Shown piece after piece: positions 45,257 through 53,843 of a stretch of DNA of 64,000 nt; the stretch's first letter is position 1, and every line of letters begins with the position of its first letter. Location: assembly GCF_000172635.2 (NCBI RefSeq), contig NC_018632.1, positions 1,240,001-1,304,000 of the forward strand, in the 5' to 3' direction. The stretch is from Alteromonas macleodii ATCC 27126 (GTDB taxonomy: Bacteria; Pseudomonadota; Gammaproteobacteria; Enterobacterales; Alteromonadaceae). Under the pieces are notes generated by a model. The model worked only from the letters and a program-made list of their open reading frames with translations, made no database searches and had not been told where the DNA came from. Both the position numbers and the translations under genes were made by a program.

Positions 45257-45285
45257 AAGATAGTGTAAATGAGAATGATTTGCAA
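45257..45285 (-). promoter_or_regulatory. Fur box overlapping the small RNA promoter
   Basis: Minus-strand -35 TTGCAA (45285-45280) and -10 TATCTT (45262-45257) are 17 bases apart. The plus-strand TGAGAATGATTTGCA (45270-45284) matches the Fur heptamer pair TGATAAT-N-ATTATCA at 11 of 14 positions and covers the spacer and -35, so iron-loaded Fur should block the promoter. Confidence 0.65.
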
Positions 45286-45374
45286 TACCTTTTTGTAAAT
45301 TAATTCTATCCCTAAATATGCAACAAATTTATCTGGCCCTGATCTTGTTCTATACTTTTCAAGTGGAGGAACGT

Positions 45375-45833
45375 ATGGATATAGACAAGTTTAGTGCGCA
45401 TGGAGAGGTTCACGCTCATTTTCAAGCAGAGCAAAATATTCTACATATAGACTTAGTAGGTCCGTTTAATCTTGAGTTCATGCAAAAGTATGAGCGTGTG
45501 GTTGGCGCACAAAGAAAGAATATTGATACACCGTGTTGGGGAAGCTTAGTAAATGTGCATGGTCTGGCACTTGCGCCCATGGAGGCTACTAACGCTGGGC
45601 AAGAAATTGTTAGTAAAGCCGTAGCATTGGGGCTAATTGCCACGGCAGTGGTGCTTCATGAACCAGAAGGTGTGGCAATGCAAAAGAAGTTTTGGTCTCG
45701 TGTTTATGAATCTTCAACACTAGCATTCGAATACTTTGACGACACTGCTCAGGCAACACTGTGGTTGAGTGAAAAAGTACTTGCTTGTCTGCAGGCCCAC
45801 AATGTTAATCAGTTCAATAATGCCAGACGATAG
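45375..45833 (+). CDS. Small STAS/SpoIIAA-like protein
   Basis: 152 residues from the ATG at 45375, chosen because GGAGGA lies just upstream; the longer frame from 45318 has no ribosome site. The pattern of alternating beta strands and helices (LHIDLVGPFNLEFMQKYERVV, in part; WGSLVNVHGLALAPM; TAVVLHEP; LAFEYFDDTAQATLWLSEKV) resembles SpoIIAA-like/STAS-type domains, which act in regulation or lipid binding. The family call is by inspection only. A shorter similar protein is encoded 98 bases downstream. TATACT at 45351 may be its -10 box. Confidence 0.68.
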   Translation: MDIDKFSAHGEVHAHFQAEQNILHIDLVGPFNLEFMQKYERVVGAQRKNIDTPCWGSLVNVHGLALAPMEATNAGQEIVSKAVALGLIATAVVLHEPEGVAMQKKFWSRVYESSTLAFEYFDDTAQATLWLSEKVLACLQAHNVNQFNNARR

Positions 45834-45931
45834 CCATAACAGTCCTAACTAGGCGAACTCGCCATGTCTAAACTGATCTTTGCTCAGTGCTCCACTCTAC
45901 CAATTGAATGAAGGCATAACAGGAGGTAGCC

Positions 45932-46345
45932 ATGGTAGGTAGTCAGCATCAATACCGTTTTTTCAACGTCAACAATGTTCTATTTGATATACCAAGCAAT
46001 GTATACGACGATAGCGTTGTCGACGGATGGTTTAGGAATATCGCAAGAGAGGGTCAGAAACTTGATAAGTGGGTAATTCTATCTATTCCCGACAAAAGTT
46101 TAACGATTACACATACTGCCGCATCTCAACTTTGCTCACGGCTTCCCTTTCTGAGAACGTATGGGTGTTTGGGTTTTCTTTTGCTTGCGAACCATGTAAA
46201 CGCCAAAATCTTTCAACACAGTCTTCGAGCAACACCCCCCAATTTTGATATACAAGTTAGTGAGTCGATGGAGCAGCTGTGCCGTAATGCGGAGGCCTTG
46301 CTTGGTTATGAGGGAAACCTGAACATATTCAATCGTTACAACTAA
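45932..46345 (+). CDS. Small protein, probable divergent paralogue of the preceding STAS-like protein
   Basis: The 137-residue protein has an excellent GGAGG before its ATG. Order and spacing of strands and helices follow the upstream gene: YRFFNVNNVLFDIP, SVVDGWFRNIAREGQKLDKWVILSI, LGFLLLANHVNAKIF and a C-terminal SMEQLCRNAEALL helix match VGPFNLEFMQ, WGSLVNVHG, VVLHEP and DDTAQATLWLSEKV in position. No catalytic motif is visible. Function unknown; the paralogy is an inference from pattern, not an alignment. Confidence 0.65.
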   Translation: MVGSQHQYRFFNVNNVLFDIPSNVYDDSVVDGWFRNIAREGQKLDKWVILSIPDKSLTITHTAASQLCSRLPFLRTYGCLGFLLLANHVNAKIFQHSLRATPPNFDIQVSESMEQLCRNAEALLGYEGNLNIFNRYN

Positions 46346-46404
46346 GTATGGCAAAGCCCAATTGTGATGGCGCGAAAAATATGCGGATTGGTATTAACTG
46401 TATG

Positions 46405-46418
46405 TTGACCTGGATCAA
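46405..46418. promoter_or_regulatory. FNR/Anr-type box (distal)
   Basis: TTGACCTGGATCAA matches the FNR consensus TTGAT-N4-ATCAA at nine of ten positions. It is 50 bases from a second box upstream of the small membrane protein gene. Confidence 0.65.
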
Positions 46419-46454
46419 ATAATTAGGCCGACAGCTAACGACTAGAAATCGAAT

Positions 46455-46496
46455 TTGATCTGGATCACATCCTCTTTCTAACGCCTCTTCTACTAT
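46455..46496 (+). promoter_or_regulatory. FNR-dependent class II promoter of the small membrane protein gene
   Basis: The FNR box TTGATCTGGATCAC (46455-46468) is nine of ten to consensus. A -10 box TACTAT lies at 46491-46496, giving a start near 46503; the box centre is then at about -41.5, the classical position for FNR activation. The first ATG with a ribosome site follows at 46523. Confidence 0.68.
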
Positions 46497-46522
46497 TTAC
46501 TTAGTTGAAGAGGAGATTACTT

Positions 46523-46648
46523 ATGTTGTGGACTATGATGAAAGACCCCGTAGTATGGGGCTCACTACTCGGTATAGGCATTATTGTAGCGATGATGATG
46601 TATTACACTTATTTGTTTATGCACAACAGTGCAGATGAAGACAAATAA
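46523..46648 (+). CDS. 41-residue membrane protein, DUF3149-like
   Basis: A short gene with GAGGAG seven bases before the ATG. The product starts MLWTMMKDPVVWGSLLGIG and has one membrane helix (about residues 10-34, ending MMMYYTYLFM) and a charged tail NSADEDK. The (D/N)PVVW start plus single helix is the pattern I remember for DUF3149. Two FNR boxes upstream predict induction at low oxygen. By size and regulation it could be a small accessory subunit of a respiratory complex or transporter, but no partner gene is adjacent. Confidence 0.75.
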   Translation: MLWTMMKDPVVWGSLLGIGIIVAMMMYYTYLFMHNSADEDK

Positions 46649-46677
46649 GTCACCATGTATGGCTGTCCAGGCGCAAA

Positions 46678-47328
46678 TTAACGCTTGTTGTTTTGAAGCG
46701 GTATGTCGATGAGTACCAATAGTGCTGCTTGTCCACCGTATTCGAGGGGCGCTTGATGAAATGCACGTACGTGTGGGTGCTGAACTAAGTAATGGGGCAG
46801 GGCGGCTTTTAGCACGCCCTGACCAAAACCATGCATTACACACACGCAATCTATCAGTTCTTTTCTTGCCGTGTGAATAAGTGCGGCAAGCTCGGCTTTT
46901 GCCATCTCTCGGGTAAGGCCATGTAAATCTAAAGTCATTTCTGGCGAGTAGTCGCCACGGCGCAGCTGCTTCAAAATATGCGTAGACTCACCTTCTTGGC
47001 AAAAGCGCATGGGTCCTTCTTGCGGCAACGCTGCCTGGTACATATCAGAAAAGTCGAAGCTTGCCGCTAATTGCTTACTGTGTTTTAGATGTTTACCTTT
47101 TACCTGCTGTGACTTCTTAAATAACTCAACTTGCTTATCAGGCTCAACTTTATCTTGTGATAAAGGCGTCACTCCCTGCATTGCATCGGCAAATGAAAAG
47201 GTCTCTTCCTCGGTATTCGTAGACATATTTCCATTACGGGCGCCTTCCTGTCTCGCCTGACTTTTATGGCGATGAGGTTCAGAAAGTTGCTTCTTCAATG
47301 CTTTGAGTTCTTTTTTAAAGGTTTTCAT
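46678..47328 (-). CDS. smrB: Smr-domain endonuclease SmrB
   Basis: 216 residues from the ATG at 47328 (a GTG at 47352 is in frame). The basic N-terminus is followed by the conserved ILKQLRRGDYSPEMTLDLHGLT block and the Smr core with HGFGQGVLKAALPHYL and VRAFHQAPLEYGGQAALLVLI, all close to E. coli SmrB (YfcN) as I recall it. SmrB cleaves mRNA between collided ribosomes, a rescue function. The DLHG and HGxG motifs are intact. It is divergent from prmB, the same neighbourhood as in E. coli. Confidence 0.93.
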   Translation of the reverse strand: MKTFKKELKALKKQLSEPHRHKSQARQEGARNGNMSTNTEEETFSFADAMQGVTPLSQDKVEPDKQVELFKKSQQVKGKHLKHSKQLAASFDFSDMYQAALPQEGPMRFCQEGESTHILKQLRRGDYSPEMTLDLHGLTREMAKAELAALIHTARKELIDCVCVMHGFGQGVLKAALPHYLVQHPHVRAFHQAPLEYGGQAALLVLIDIPLQNNKR

Positions 47329-47480
47329 CAACGATAGCTTGGGTAAATACACTCGAGTTTAACGATTCAAAACGCCTAAATTATAACGAATAGAAAGATT
47401 CGGTACGTAGTTAATTATGTGAATCGGTATGAAGTTTGGGTATGATACCAGCTTTGAAATTTTTGATGTACCCAAACGCC

Positions 47481-48416
47481 ATGACCGATAAGTTTTACCT
47501 CGAAGAAGCCATTGAAGATCTGCATACCCTGTTAGATATGACACGATGGGCAACCAGCCGTTTTAACGATGCGGCTTTGTATTTTGGTCATGGTACTGAC
47601 AATGCATGGGATGAAGCGACAAGCCTAGTTATGCAAGCCTTACATTTGCCTCATCCTATATTGGAACAAGTTGGGGACAGCGTAATGACGTCTCGCTTAA
47701 CGAAAAGCGAGCGAGAGAAGATTGCAGAGCTTGTTTTAAAGCGCGTGCAAACTCGCATGCCATTGCCTTATATCACAAACGAAGCTTGGTTCTGCGGTAT
47801 GCCGTTCTACGTAGACGAGCGAGTGCTCATTCCTCGGTCTCCATTTGCTGAACTTATTCAAAAAGAGTTTGCGCCATTTGTAGAATCGACGCCTAACAGT
47901 ATTCTTGATATGTGCACGGGCGGTGCGTGTATTGCTATTGCGCTTGCTCATGCATACCCAGAGGCGCAGGTAGATGCCGTAGATATCAGCACAGATGCAT
48001 TGGAAGTGGCCGATATTAATATTCAGGAGCATGGTCTTAGTCACCGTGTTTATCCCATTCAGTCTGACCTGTTTTCAAGTTTAGAAGGGCAGAAATACGA
48101 CCTTATCGTGTCTAATCCGCCTTATGTTGACGCAGAGGACATGGCTGACTTGCCTGAAGAGTATCACCACGAGCCTGAGCTTGCCCTTGCCGCAGGTGAA
48201 GACGGTCTGGAACTGGTTGATATCATGCTTAAAGAGGCGCCAACTTACCTTAATGACGGTGGCTGGTTATTCGTTGAAGTTGGAAATAGCGAAGTGCACA
48301 TGAGCGAAAGGTTCCCCGGGTTAGAAGTGATTTGGCTTGAATTCGATAACGGTGGTTCAGGTATTTTCGCCGTGCGCAAAGACACACTAGTACAGTATTT
48401 TAGTAGTAAGGATTAA
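47481..48416 (+). CDS. prmB: Ribosomal protein uL3 glutamine N5-methyltransferase
   Basis: 311 residues from the ATG at 47481, which matches the family N-terminus (TDKFYLEEAIEDLHTLLDM); longer starts at 47436 are unlikely. It has the YFGHGTDNAWDEA block, an AdoMet-binding motif ILDMCTGGACIAIALA near residue 138 and the NPPY catalytic motif (LIVSNPPYVDAEDM) near 205. It methylates Gln in ribosomal protein L3. aroC begins nine bases later, and smrB is divergent. Confidence 0.95.
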   Translation: MTDKFYLEEAIEDLHTLLDMTRWATSRFNDAALYFGHGTDNAWDEATSLVMQALHLPHPILEQVGDSVMTSRLTKSEREKIAELVLKRVQTRMPLPYITNEAWFCGMPFYVDERVLIPRSPFAELIQKEFAPFVESTPNSILDMCTGGACIAIALAHAYPEAQVDAVDISTDALEVADINIQEHGLSHRVYPIQSDLFSSLEGQKYDLIVSNPPYVDAEDMADLPEEYHHEPELALAAGEDGLELVDIMLKEAPTYLNDGGWLFVEVGNSEVHMSERFPGLEVIWLEFDNGGSGIFAVRKDTLVQYFSSKD

Positions 48417-48425
48417 TAGTTAATT

Positions 48426-49523
48426 ATGTCAGGTAACAGCTTCGGAAAACTTTTCACTGTAACCACGTTTGGTGAAAGCCACGGCATTGCAATTGGCGGT
48501 GTAGTAGACGGTTGCCCTCCAGGACTTGAGATCACTGAAGAAGATCTTCAGGTTGATTTAGACAGACGTAAGCCCGGCACCTCTCGTTATACTACGGCGC
48601 GAAGAGAAGACGATGAAGTACAAATTTTATCTGGCGTATTTGAAGGTAAAACTACTGGCACCAGTATTGGTTTATTAATTAAAAATAAAGATCAGCGAAG
48701 CCAAGATTACGGCAATATCAAGGACCGCTTTCGTCCAGGCCACGCTGACTATACCTACGATCAAAAGTACGGAAGCCGTGACTATCGCGGTGGTGGTCGT
48801 TCGTCTGCACGTGAAACGGCTATTCGCGTAGCCGCAGGTGGTATTGCGAAAAAGTACCTTAAAGAAGTGCACGGTATTGAGGTATTAGGCTATTTGTCTC
48901 AGCTTGGGCCGGTAACAGTAGATAAGGTTGATCACAGCGTAACCAACACTAACCCGTTTTTCTGTCCTGATGAGTCTAAGCTAGACGCGCTGGACGAGTA
49001 CATGCGAGACCTTAAAAAGTCAGGCGACAGCATTGGCGCGAAAGTATCGGTTGTTGCGAAGAATGTGCCTGTAGGCCTAGGCGAGCCTGTTTTCGATAGG
49101 CTAGATGCTGAAATCGCCCACGCCATGATGGGAATTAACGCCGTGAAAGGCGTGGAAATTGGTGATGGTTTTGATGTTATTAATCAAAAAGGCAGTGAAC
49201 ACCGCGATACGCTTACTCCTGAAGGATTTACATCTAATCATGCAGGTGGCGTGCTAGGCGGCATCTCTACCGGTCAGGATATTGAAGTACACATGGCGCT
49301 TAAGCCGACCTCAAGTATTTCGGTTCCCGGTAAAACTATCAATAAAGACAATGAAGAAATCGATATCGTCACCAAAGGTCGTCACGACCCGTGTGTGGGT
49401 ATCCGTGCTGTACCTATTGCTGAAGCCATGCTGGCACTGGTATTGATGGATCATCTGCTACGCCACCGCGCGCAAAATGCCGGTGTGCAGTCGACCACGA
49501 AACCAATTGCGGGTCAGGCATAG
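48426..49523 (+). CDS. aroC: Chorismate synthase
   Basis: The last enzyme of the shikimate pathway: converts EPSP to chorismate with reduced FMN. 365 residues, normal length. Signature blocks are [23 protein letters not shown] (in part) near residue 8, [18 protein letters not shown] near 115 and [20 protein letters not shown] near 318. Operon with prmB; a terminator follows the stop. Confidence 0.97.
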   Translation: MSGNSFGKLFTVTTFGESHGIAIGGVVDGCPPGLEITEEDLQVDLDRRKPGTSRYTTARREDDEVQILSGVFEGKTTGTSIGLLIKNKDQRSQDYGNIKDRFRPGHADYTYDQKYGSRDYRGGGRSSARETAIRVAAGGIAKKYLKEVHGIEVLGYLSQLGPVTVDKVDHSVTNTNPFFCPDESKLDALDEYMRDLKKSGDSIGAKVSVVAKNVPVGLGEPVFDRLDAEIAHAMMGINAVKGVEIGDGFDVINQKGSEHRDTLTPEGFTSNHAGGVLGGISTGQDIEVHMALKPTSSISVPGKTINKDNEEIDIVTKGRHDPCVGIRAVPIAEAMLALVLMDHLLRHRAQNAGVQSTTKPIAGQA

Positions 49524-49626
49524 CAGTTTTTTAAATCGCAAGACCGCAATGCCAGGACTGCGACGTTAACGCGGATTAAAGATACACGCAGCATGAGCGC
49601 ATGTTGCGCTAATTAATTTTATCATT

Positions 49627-49659
49627 CGCCACTGCCTGTTCTGCGCTAGTGGCGTTTTT
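49627..49659 (+). terminator. Rho-independent terminator after aroC
   Basis: CGCCACT (49627-49633) and AGTGGCG (49648-49654) with a 14-base loop, then TTTTT. It stands just before the ribosome site of the MFS gene. Confidence 0.65.
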
Positions 49660-49676
49660 GCATATGGAGATGTGAA

Positions 49677-50894
49677 TTGTCACCAAATGGCCTAAACGAT
49701 GCCAACAATACTGCGGCGAGCCCAGCAAGCAGCAAAACCGGCCTCTTTATTCTTGCTATCACCTACTGGCTTTACTTCGGTCAGCTTGGCGTGCTTGTGC
49801 CTTATTTAGGTATCTTCCTTGATGGGCGGGGATTTTCTTCTGCCGAAATCGGTGAACTTTTTGCTGTTATAACGCTAGCGCGTATTTTAGGGCCAGGCCT
49901 GTGGGCTGGCGTGGCCGATAAAACGGGTAATGCCATTGGCGTAATGCGTTTAGGCTGCTTGCTCACCGTACTAACTTTCAGTTCGGTGTTTTACTTCACC
50001 AGTTTTTGGGGGCTTACGTTGGCTTTCGGGTTAATGATGATGTTCTGGACAGCGGTGTTGCCTCAACTTGAAGTTATCACGATGAACACGGTGGCGAAAA
50101 CCAATGCCACGTATGGGCAGGTAAGGCTATGGGGGAGCGTTGGCTTTATTTGTTTGACGGTAGGTGTGGGTAAAGCCCTAGATATTTTTTCTACCGACAC
50201 GCCAGTGCACGCCAGTATTGGCGTACTCGCGTTACTGTTCATCAGTACCTTGTTCATACGTGCGCCCAAAGAAGCTGCACCTGAAACGTCTACGGCGGGA
50301 AGTATTTGGAAATACGCCAAACAAAAGCCTTTCGCCATCTTTATATTCTCTTCAGCGTGCTTGCAAATTAGCTTTGGTGCGTATTACGGATTTTTCGCAC
50401 TTTACATGCGCGACCTTGATTATAGCGGTCAACAAACTGGCATCTTTATCGCGCTTGGGGTACTTGCCGAGGTGGGGATATTTCTTATTGCCCGCCGTCT
50501 GATTAGCCAGTTTGGCGTGTGGAATTTGTTGTTTGTGAGCATCGCACTGACAGGGCTTCGCTGGTATGTCATGGCGGCATTCGCTGATACCTTTATGGTG
50601 ATTGTGTTAAGTCAGCTTATTCATGCGTTAAGCTTTGGTTTAACGCATGCAGTATCGGTGCATTTTATCCACCAGTTCCTGCCGAAGGCGTATCAAAGCC
50701 GAGGGCAAGCGGTATACATCAGTATAGCGTTTGGATTAGGTGGCGCATTTGGAAACTACATGGCAGGGCAGCAGTGGCAGCAAGGCACCAACGCCTATGA
50801 GACGTTCGTTACCGCAGCCGTTTTTGCAGCAATAGGCGCACTGTCATTGTTACTGTGTTCCAGAAAAGAAATGGAAAGTGCAAAGGCGGCTTAA
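49677..50894 (+). CDS. MFS transporter of the HcaT/LacY-like (MFS_1_like) group
   Basis: The 405-residue protein has 12 predicted membrane helices. Early motif YWLYFGQLGVLVPYLGIFLDGRGFSS (in part) near residue 31 and GLWAGVADKTGN near 74 resemble the 3-phenylpropionate transporter group. A central loop (APKEAAPETSTAGS) splits two six-helix halves. The start is TTG at 49677, with GGAGA upstream. Substrate unknown. It is separated from aroC by a terminator. Confidence 0.82.
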   Translation: MSPNGLNDANNTAASPASSKTGLFILAITYWLYFGQLGVLVPYLGIFLDGRGFSSAEIGELFAVITLARILGPGLWAGVADKTGNAIGVMRLGCLLTVLTFSSVFYFTSFWGLTLAFGLMMMFWTAVLPQLEVITMNTVAKTNATYGQVRLWGSVGFICLTVGVGKALDIFSTDTPVHASIGVLALLFISTLFIRAPKEAAPETSTAGSIWKYAKQKPFAIFIFSSACLQISFGAYYGFFALYMRDLDYSGQQTGIFIALGVLAEVGIFLIARRLISQFGVWNLLFVSIALTGLRWYVMAAFADTFMVIVLSQLIHALSFGLTHAVSVHFIHQFLPKAYQSRGQAVYISIAFGLGGAFGNYMAGQQWQQGTNAYETFVTAAVFAAIGALSLLLCSRKEMESAKAA

Positions 50895-50922
50895 AATCTT
50901 GTTCTGAGGGCTGACCGCAGGC

Positions 50923-52470
50923 TTACGCCTGCGGTGCACGTTTACACTCTGATATCACGTCAATACCATCATCACCATTGTCTTGCTCTAAACGTACATC
51001 AAATTTCCACAGCCTGTGCAGGTGGCGCATAACTTCATCTTTTGAATCGCCTAGCGGAATTCCTCGCTGAGGAATATAGCGAAGAGTAAGCGAACGATCG
51101 CCCCTCACATCAACGTTATGTACCTGAATGTTGGGTTCTAAATTACTCAAATTGTATTGAGCAGACAGCTTCTCTTTAATAATTTGATAACCCATTTCGT
51201 CATGAATAGCGCTCACCGCAATAAAGGGCTTGGTGGTGTCATCTTCAAGGGCGAATAACTTAAAGTCGCGAATAACTTTAGGCGATAAAAACTGACTGAT
51301 AAAACTTTCGTCTTTAAAGTTTTCCATGGCGAAATGCACGGTCTCAAGCCAGTCTTTTCCCGCAATACTTGGAAGATATTTATAGTCTTCTTCAGTGGGG
51401 GACTGACACACTCGTTTAATATCCATGAACATGGAAAAGCCTAACGCATACGGATTGATGCCAGAGTAATAAGGGCTGTTGTACTCTGGCTGCATAACGA
51501 CGCTTGAATGACTGTGCAAAAACTCCATCATGAAGCGGTCGCTGACCAAACCCTCGTCATACATCTCATTTAGAATGTGATAGTGCCAAAAACAGGCCCA
51601 TCCTTCATTCATTACTTGGGTTTGTTTTTGCGGATAAAAATACTGCGAAACTTTCCGTACAATACGCACAATTTCACGTTGCCAAGGTTCAAGTAAAGGT
51701 GCGTTTTTTTCAATAAAATAAAGCAGGTTTTCTTGCGGTTCTTGTGGAAAACGAATTTTTTCTTTGTGTTTGCTATGCGGGCTATTTGGCAGGGTGCGCC
51801 AAAGCTCGTTCACTTGCGATTGCAGGTAGGCCTCGCGCTCTTCTTGTCTGTTTTTCTCTTCCTGTAACGAAATTTTCTGCGGGCGTTTGTATCGGTCAAC
51901 GCCGTAATTCATTAGCGCGTGGCACGAGTCGAGCATATTTTCGACTTCATCAAATCCATATTTTTGTTCGCATTTAGCAATGTAGTTTTTAGCAAATACT
52001 AGGTAGTCGATGATAGAGCTGGCATCGGTCCAGGTTTTAAATAAGTAGTTGCCTTTGAAGAATGAGTTGTGACCGTAGCACGCATGAGCCATAACGAGCG
52101 CTTGCATGGTAATGGTGTTCTCTTCCATTAAATACGCAATGCAGGGGTCAGAGTTAATGACGATTTCGTAAGCCAGCCCCATTTGTCCACGACGGTATTG
52201 TTGCTCAGTTTGAATAAACTTTTTGCCAAAGCTCCAGTGCGTGTAGTTAAGCGGCATGCCGATGCTGGCGTAAGCATCCATCATCTGCTCTGCGGTGATC
52301 ACCTCAATTTGATTGGGATAGGTGTCTAACTTAAATTTTTTGGCGATGCGATCGATATGTTGCTCATACTCTTCGATAAGTGGAAACGTCCAGTCGGGCC
52401 CATCGCTTAATAAGTGGCGTTTTGATGTTTCAGGCTCGCTGTTTTCTTTTGCCATAGCGTCGGTTGTCAT
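50923..52470 (-). CDS. ycgB: SpoVR family protein (YcgB)
   Basis: 515 residues from the ATG at 52470, which has AAGGAGCC upstream; the frame is open 32 codons further but without a ribosome site. SpoVR landmarks are YTHWSFGKKFI near residue 48, VINSDPCIAYLMEENT near 78, MAHACYGHNSFFKGNYLF near 103, NEGWACFWHYHILNEMYDEG near 280 and NPYALGFSMFMDIKR near 335. E. coli YcgB is 510 residues. Function unresolved; it belongs to the general-stress kinase operon with yeaG and yeaH. It starts one base after the yeaH stop. Confidence 0.93.
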   Translation of the reverse strand: MTTDAMAKENSEPETSKRHLLSDGPDWTFPLIEEYEQHIDRIAKKFKLDTYPNQIEVITAEQMMDAYASIGMPLNYTHWSFGKKFIQTEQQYRRGQMGLAYEIVINSDPCIAYLMEENTITMQALVMAHACYGHNSFFKGNYLFKTWTDASSIIDYLVFAKNYIAKCEQKYGFDEVENMLDSCHALMNYGVDRYKRPQKISLQEEKNRQEEREAYLQSQVNELWRTLPNSPHSKHKEKIRFPQEPQENLLYFIEKNAPLLEPWQREIVRIVRKVSQYFYPQKQTQVMNEGWACFWHYHILNEMYDEGLVSDRFMMEFLHSHSSVVMQPEYNSPYYSGINPYALGFSMFMDIKRVCQSPTEEDYKYLPSIAGKDWLETVHFAMENFKDESFISQFLSPKVIRDFKLFALEDDTTKPFIAVSAIHDEMGYQIIKEKLSAQYNLSNLEPNIQVHNVDVRGDRSLTLRYIPQRGIPLGDSKDEVMRHLHRLWKFDVRLEQDNGDDGIDVISECKRAPQA

Positions 52471-52471
52471 A

Positions 52472-53758
52472 TTAGGCTCCTTGCTGCGCATCTTGTTCAG
52501 AGCGTTTGAATAGCTCTCTGAACACAGGATAGATGTCGGCCTGTGTTTGTATGTGCTTACATACAAAGTTGTCGTGAGTGGCGGCCACTTTCTCGTATTC
52601 TCGCCACAAACTTTGGTGCTGCCTCTCGGTTATCTCGATATAGGCATAATACCGGGTTGCGGGTAGCAGTTTAGCGGTAAGCAAGTCACGACACTGTGGC
52701 GAGTCATCAGCCCAGTTATCGCCATCTGACGCTTGTGCTGCATAGATATTCCAGTTTCCATCGCTGTAGCGCTCGCGAACGACTTCATCCATTAGCTTCA
52801 ATGCACTTGAAACAATAGTGCCGCCGGTTTCTTGAGAGTAGAAAAACTCGTGCTCGTCCACTTCCTTAGCTTGCGTGTGATGACGAATGTACACCACGTC
52901 TACATTTTCGTAGGTGCGCGTCAAAAAGAGATACAGCAAGATATAAAACCGTTTAGCCATGTCTTTGGTGGCTTGGTCCATAGAGCCAGATACATCCATT
53001 AAGCAAAACATTACGGCTTTGCTTGAGGGAAGCGGACGCTTGTCATAGTTCTTAAAGCGCAAATCGAAAGTATCAATAAAAGGCACGCGGGCTATTTTGG
53101 CTTTAAGTGCTTCAATTTCTTCTTTTAATGCATTTATGGCTAACGTATTGTCGTGCTTGTCTTCTATAAGCAGTGCAAGTTTTTCTTCAAGCTCTCTCAG
53201 TTTCTTTCTATCACTTCCGCTTAAGGCAATACGCCTTGCCACAGAGCCTTTGAGAGAGCGAACAATATCTAAATTACTTGGCACGCCATCGGTCTGATAA
53301 CCTGCGCGATAGGTTTCGTATTGGGTGACTTTATCAAATTGATTTTTCTTTAAGTTGGGAAGCGCTAAATCTTCAAAAAGTAGGTCTAAATATTCGTCTT
53401 TAGATATAGAAAATACGAACTCATCTTGGCCTTCGCCTTCATTGCTGGCGTCGCCTTCGCCTGCGCCCTTGCCACCGCCACCTGGTGGTCTATCAATTTT
53501 ATCACCCGCTGTGAATTGGTCGTTGCCAGGGTGGACAATATCTCTACTGCCGCCGCGGCCGGTATGAAAAATAGGTTCAGAGATATCTCTGGCTGGAATG
53601 CTAATTTGCTCGCCAGAATCTAAATCGGTAACAGAACGTTTACCCACTGCATCAGAAACAGCGCGCTTTATCTGCTGTTTGTAACGCTTTATAAAGCGCT
53701 GGCGGTTTACCGTACTCTTACCTTTGCTGTTTAACCTTCGGTCAATAAAATGCGCCAT
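52472..53758 (-). CDS. yeaH: YeaH/YhbH family (DUF444) protein with VWA-like domain
   Basis: 428 residues from the ATG at 53758 ([21 protein letters not shown]), matching E. coli YeaH (427). GTG at 53764 is also in frame. A Gly-rich linker ([20 protein letters not shown]) near residue 95 precedes the C-terminal von Willebrand A-like domain with MIDAS motif [11 protein letters not shown] near 245. It is the middle gene of the yeaG-yeaH-ycgB operon and probably acts with the PrkA-type kinase under starvation. Confidence 0.93.
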   Translation of the reverse strand: MAHFIDRRLNSKGKSTVNRQRFIKRYKQQIKRAVSDAVGKRSVTDLDSGEQISIPARDISEPIFHTGRGGSRDIVHPGNDQFTAGDKIDRPPGGGGKGAGEGDASNEGEGQDEFVFSISKDEYLDLLFEDLALPNLKKNQFDKVTQYETYRAGYQTDGVPSNLDIVRSLKGSVARRIALSGSDRKKLRELEEKLALLIEDKHDNTLAINALKEEIEALKAKIARVPFIDTFDLRFKNYDKRPLPSSKAVMFCLMDVSGSMDQATKDMAKRFYILLYLFLTRTYENVDVVYIRHHTQAKEVDEHEFFYSQETGGTIVSSALKLMDEVVRERYSDGNWNIYAAQASDGDNWADDSPQCRDLLTAKLLPATRYYAYIEITERQHQSLWREYEKVAATHDNFVCKHIQTQADIYPVFRELFKRSEQDAQQGA

Positions 53759-53843
53759 ACACACCTGCTTGTCTTGTTGTGAACTACAAATACCCGTGCT
53801 GAAGCACGCATTACACGCGCTTCAGCACCACTTGCGTTTAGCG

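Noticed and set aside
45270..45284. Fur box as operator for the plus-strand STAS-like gene
   Set aside because: It lies about 80 bases upstream of the likely plus-strand promoter (TATACT near 45351), while it fits exactly inside a minus-strand promoter.
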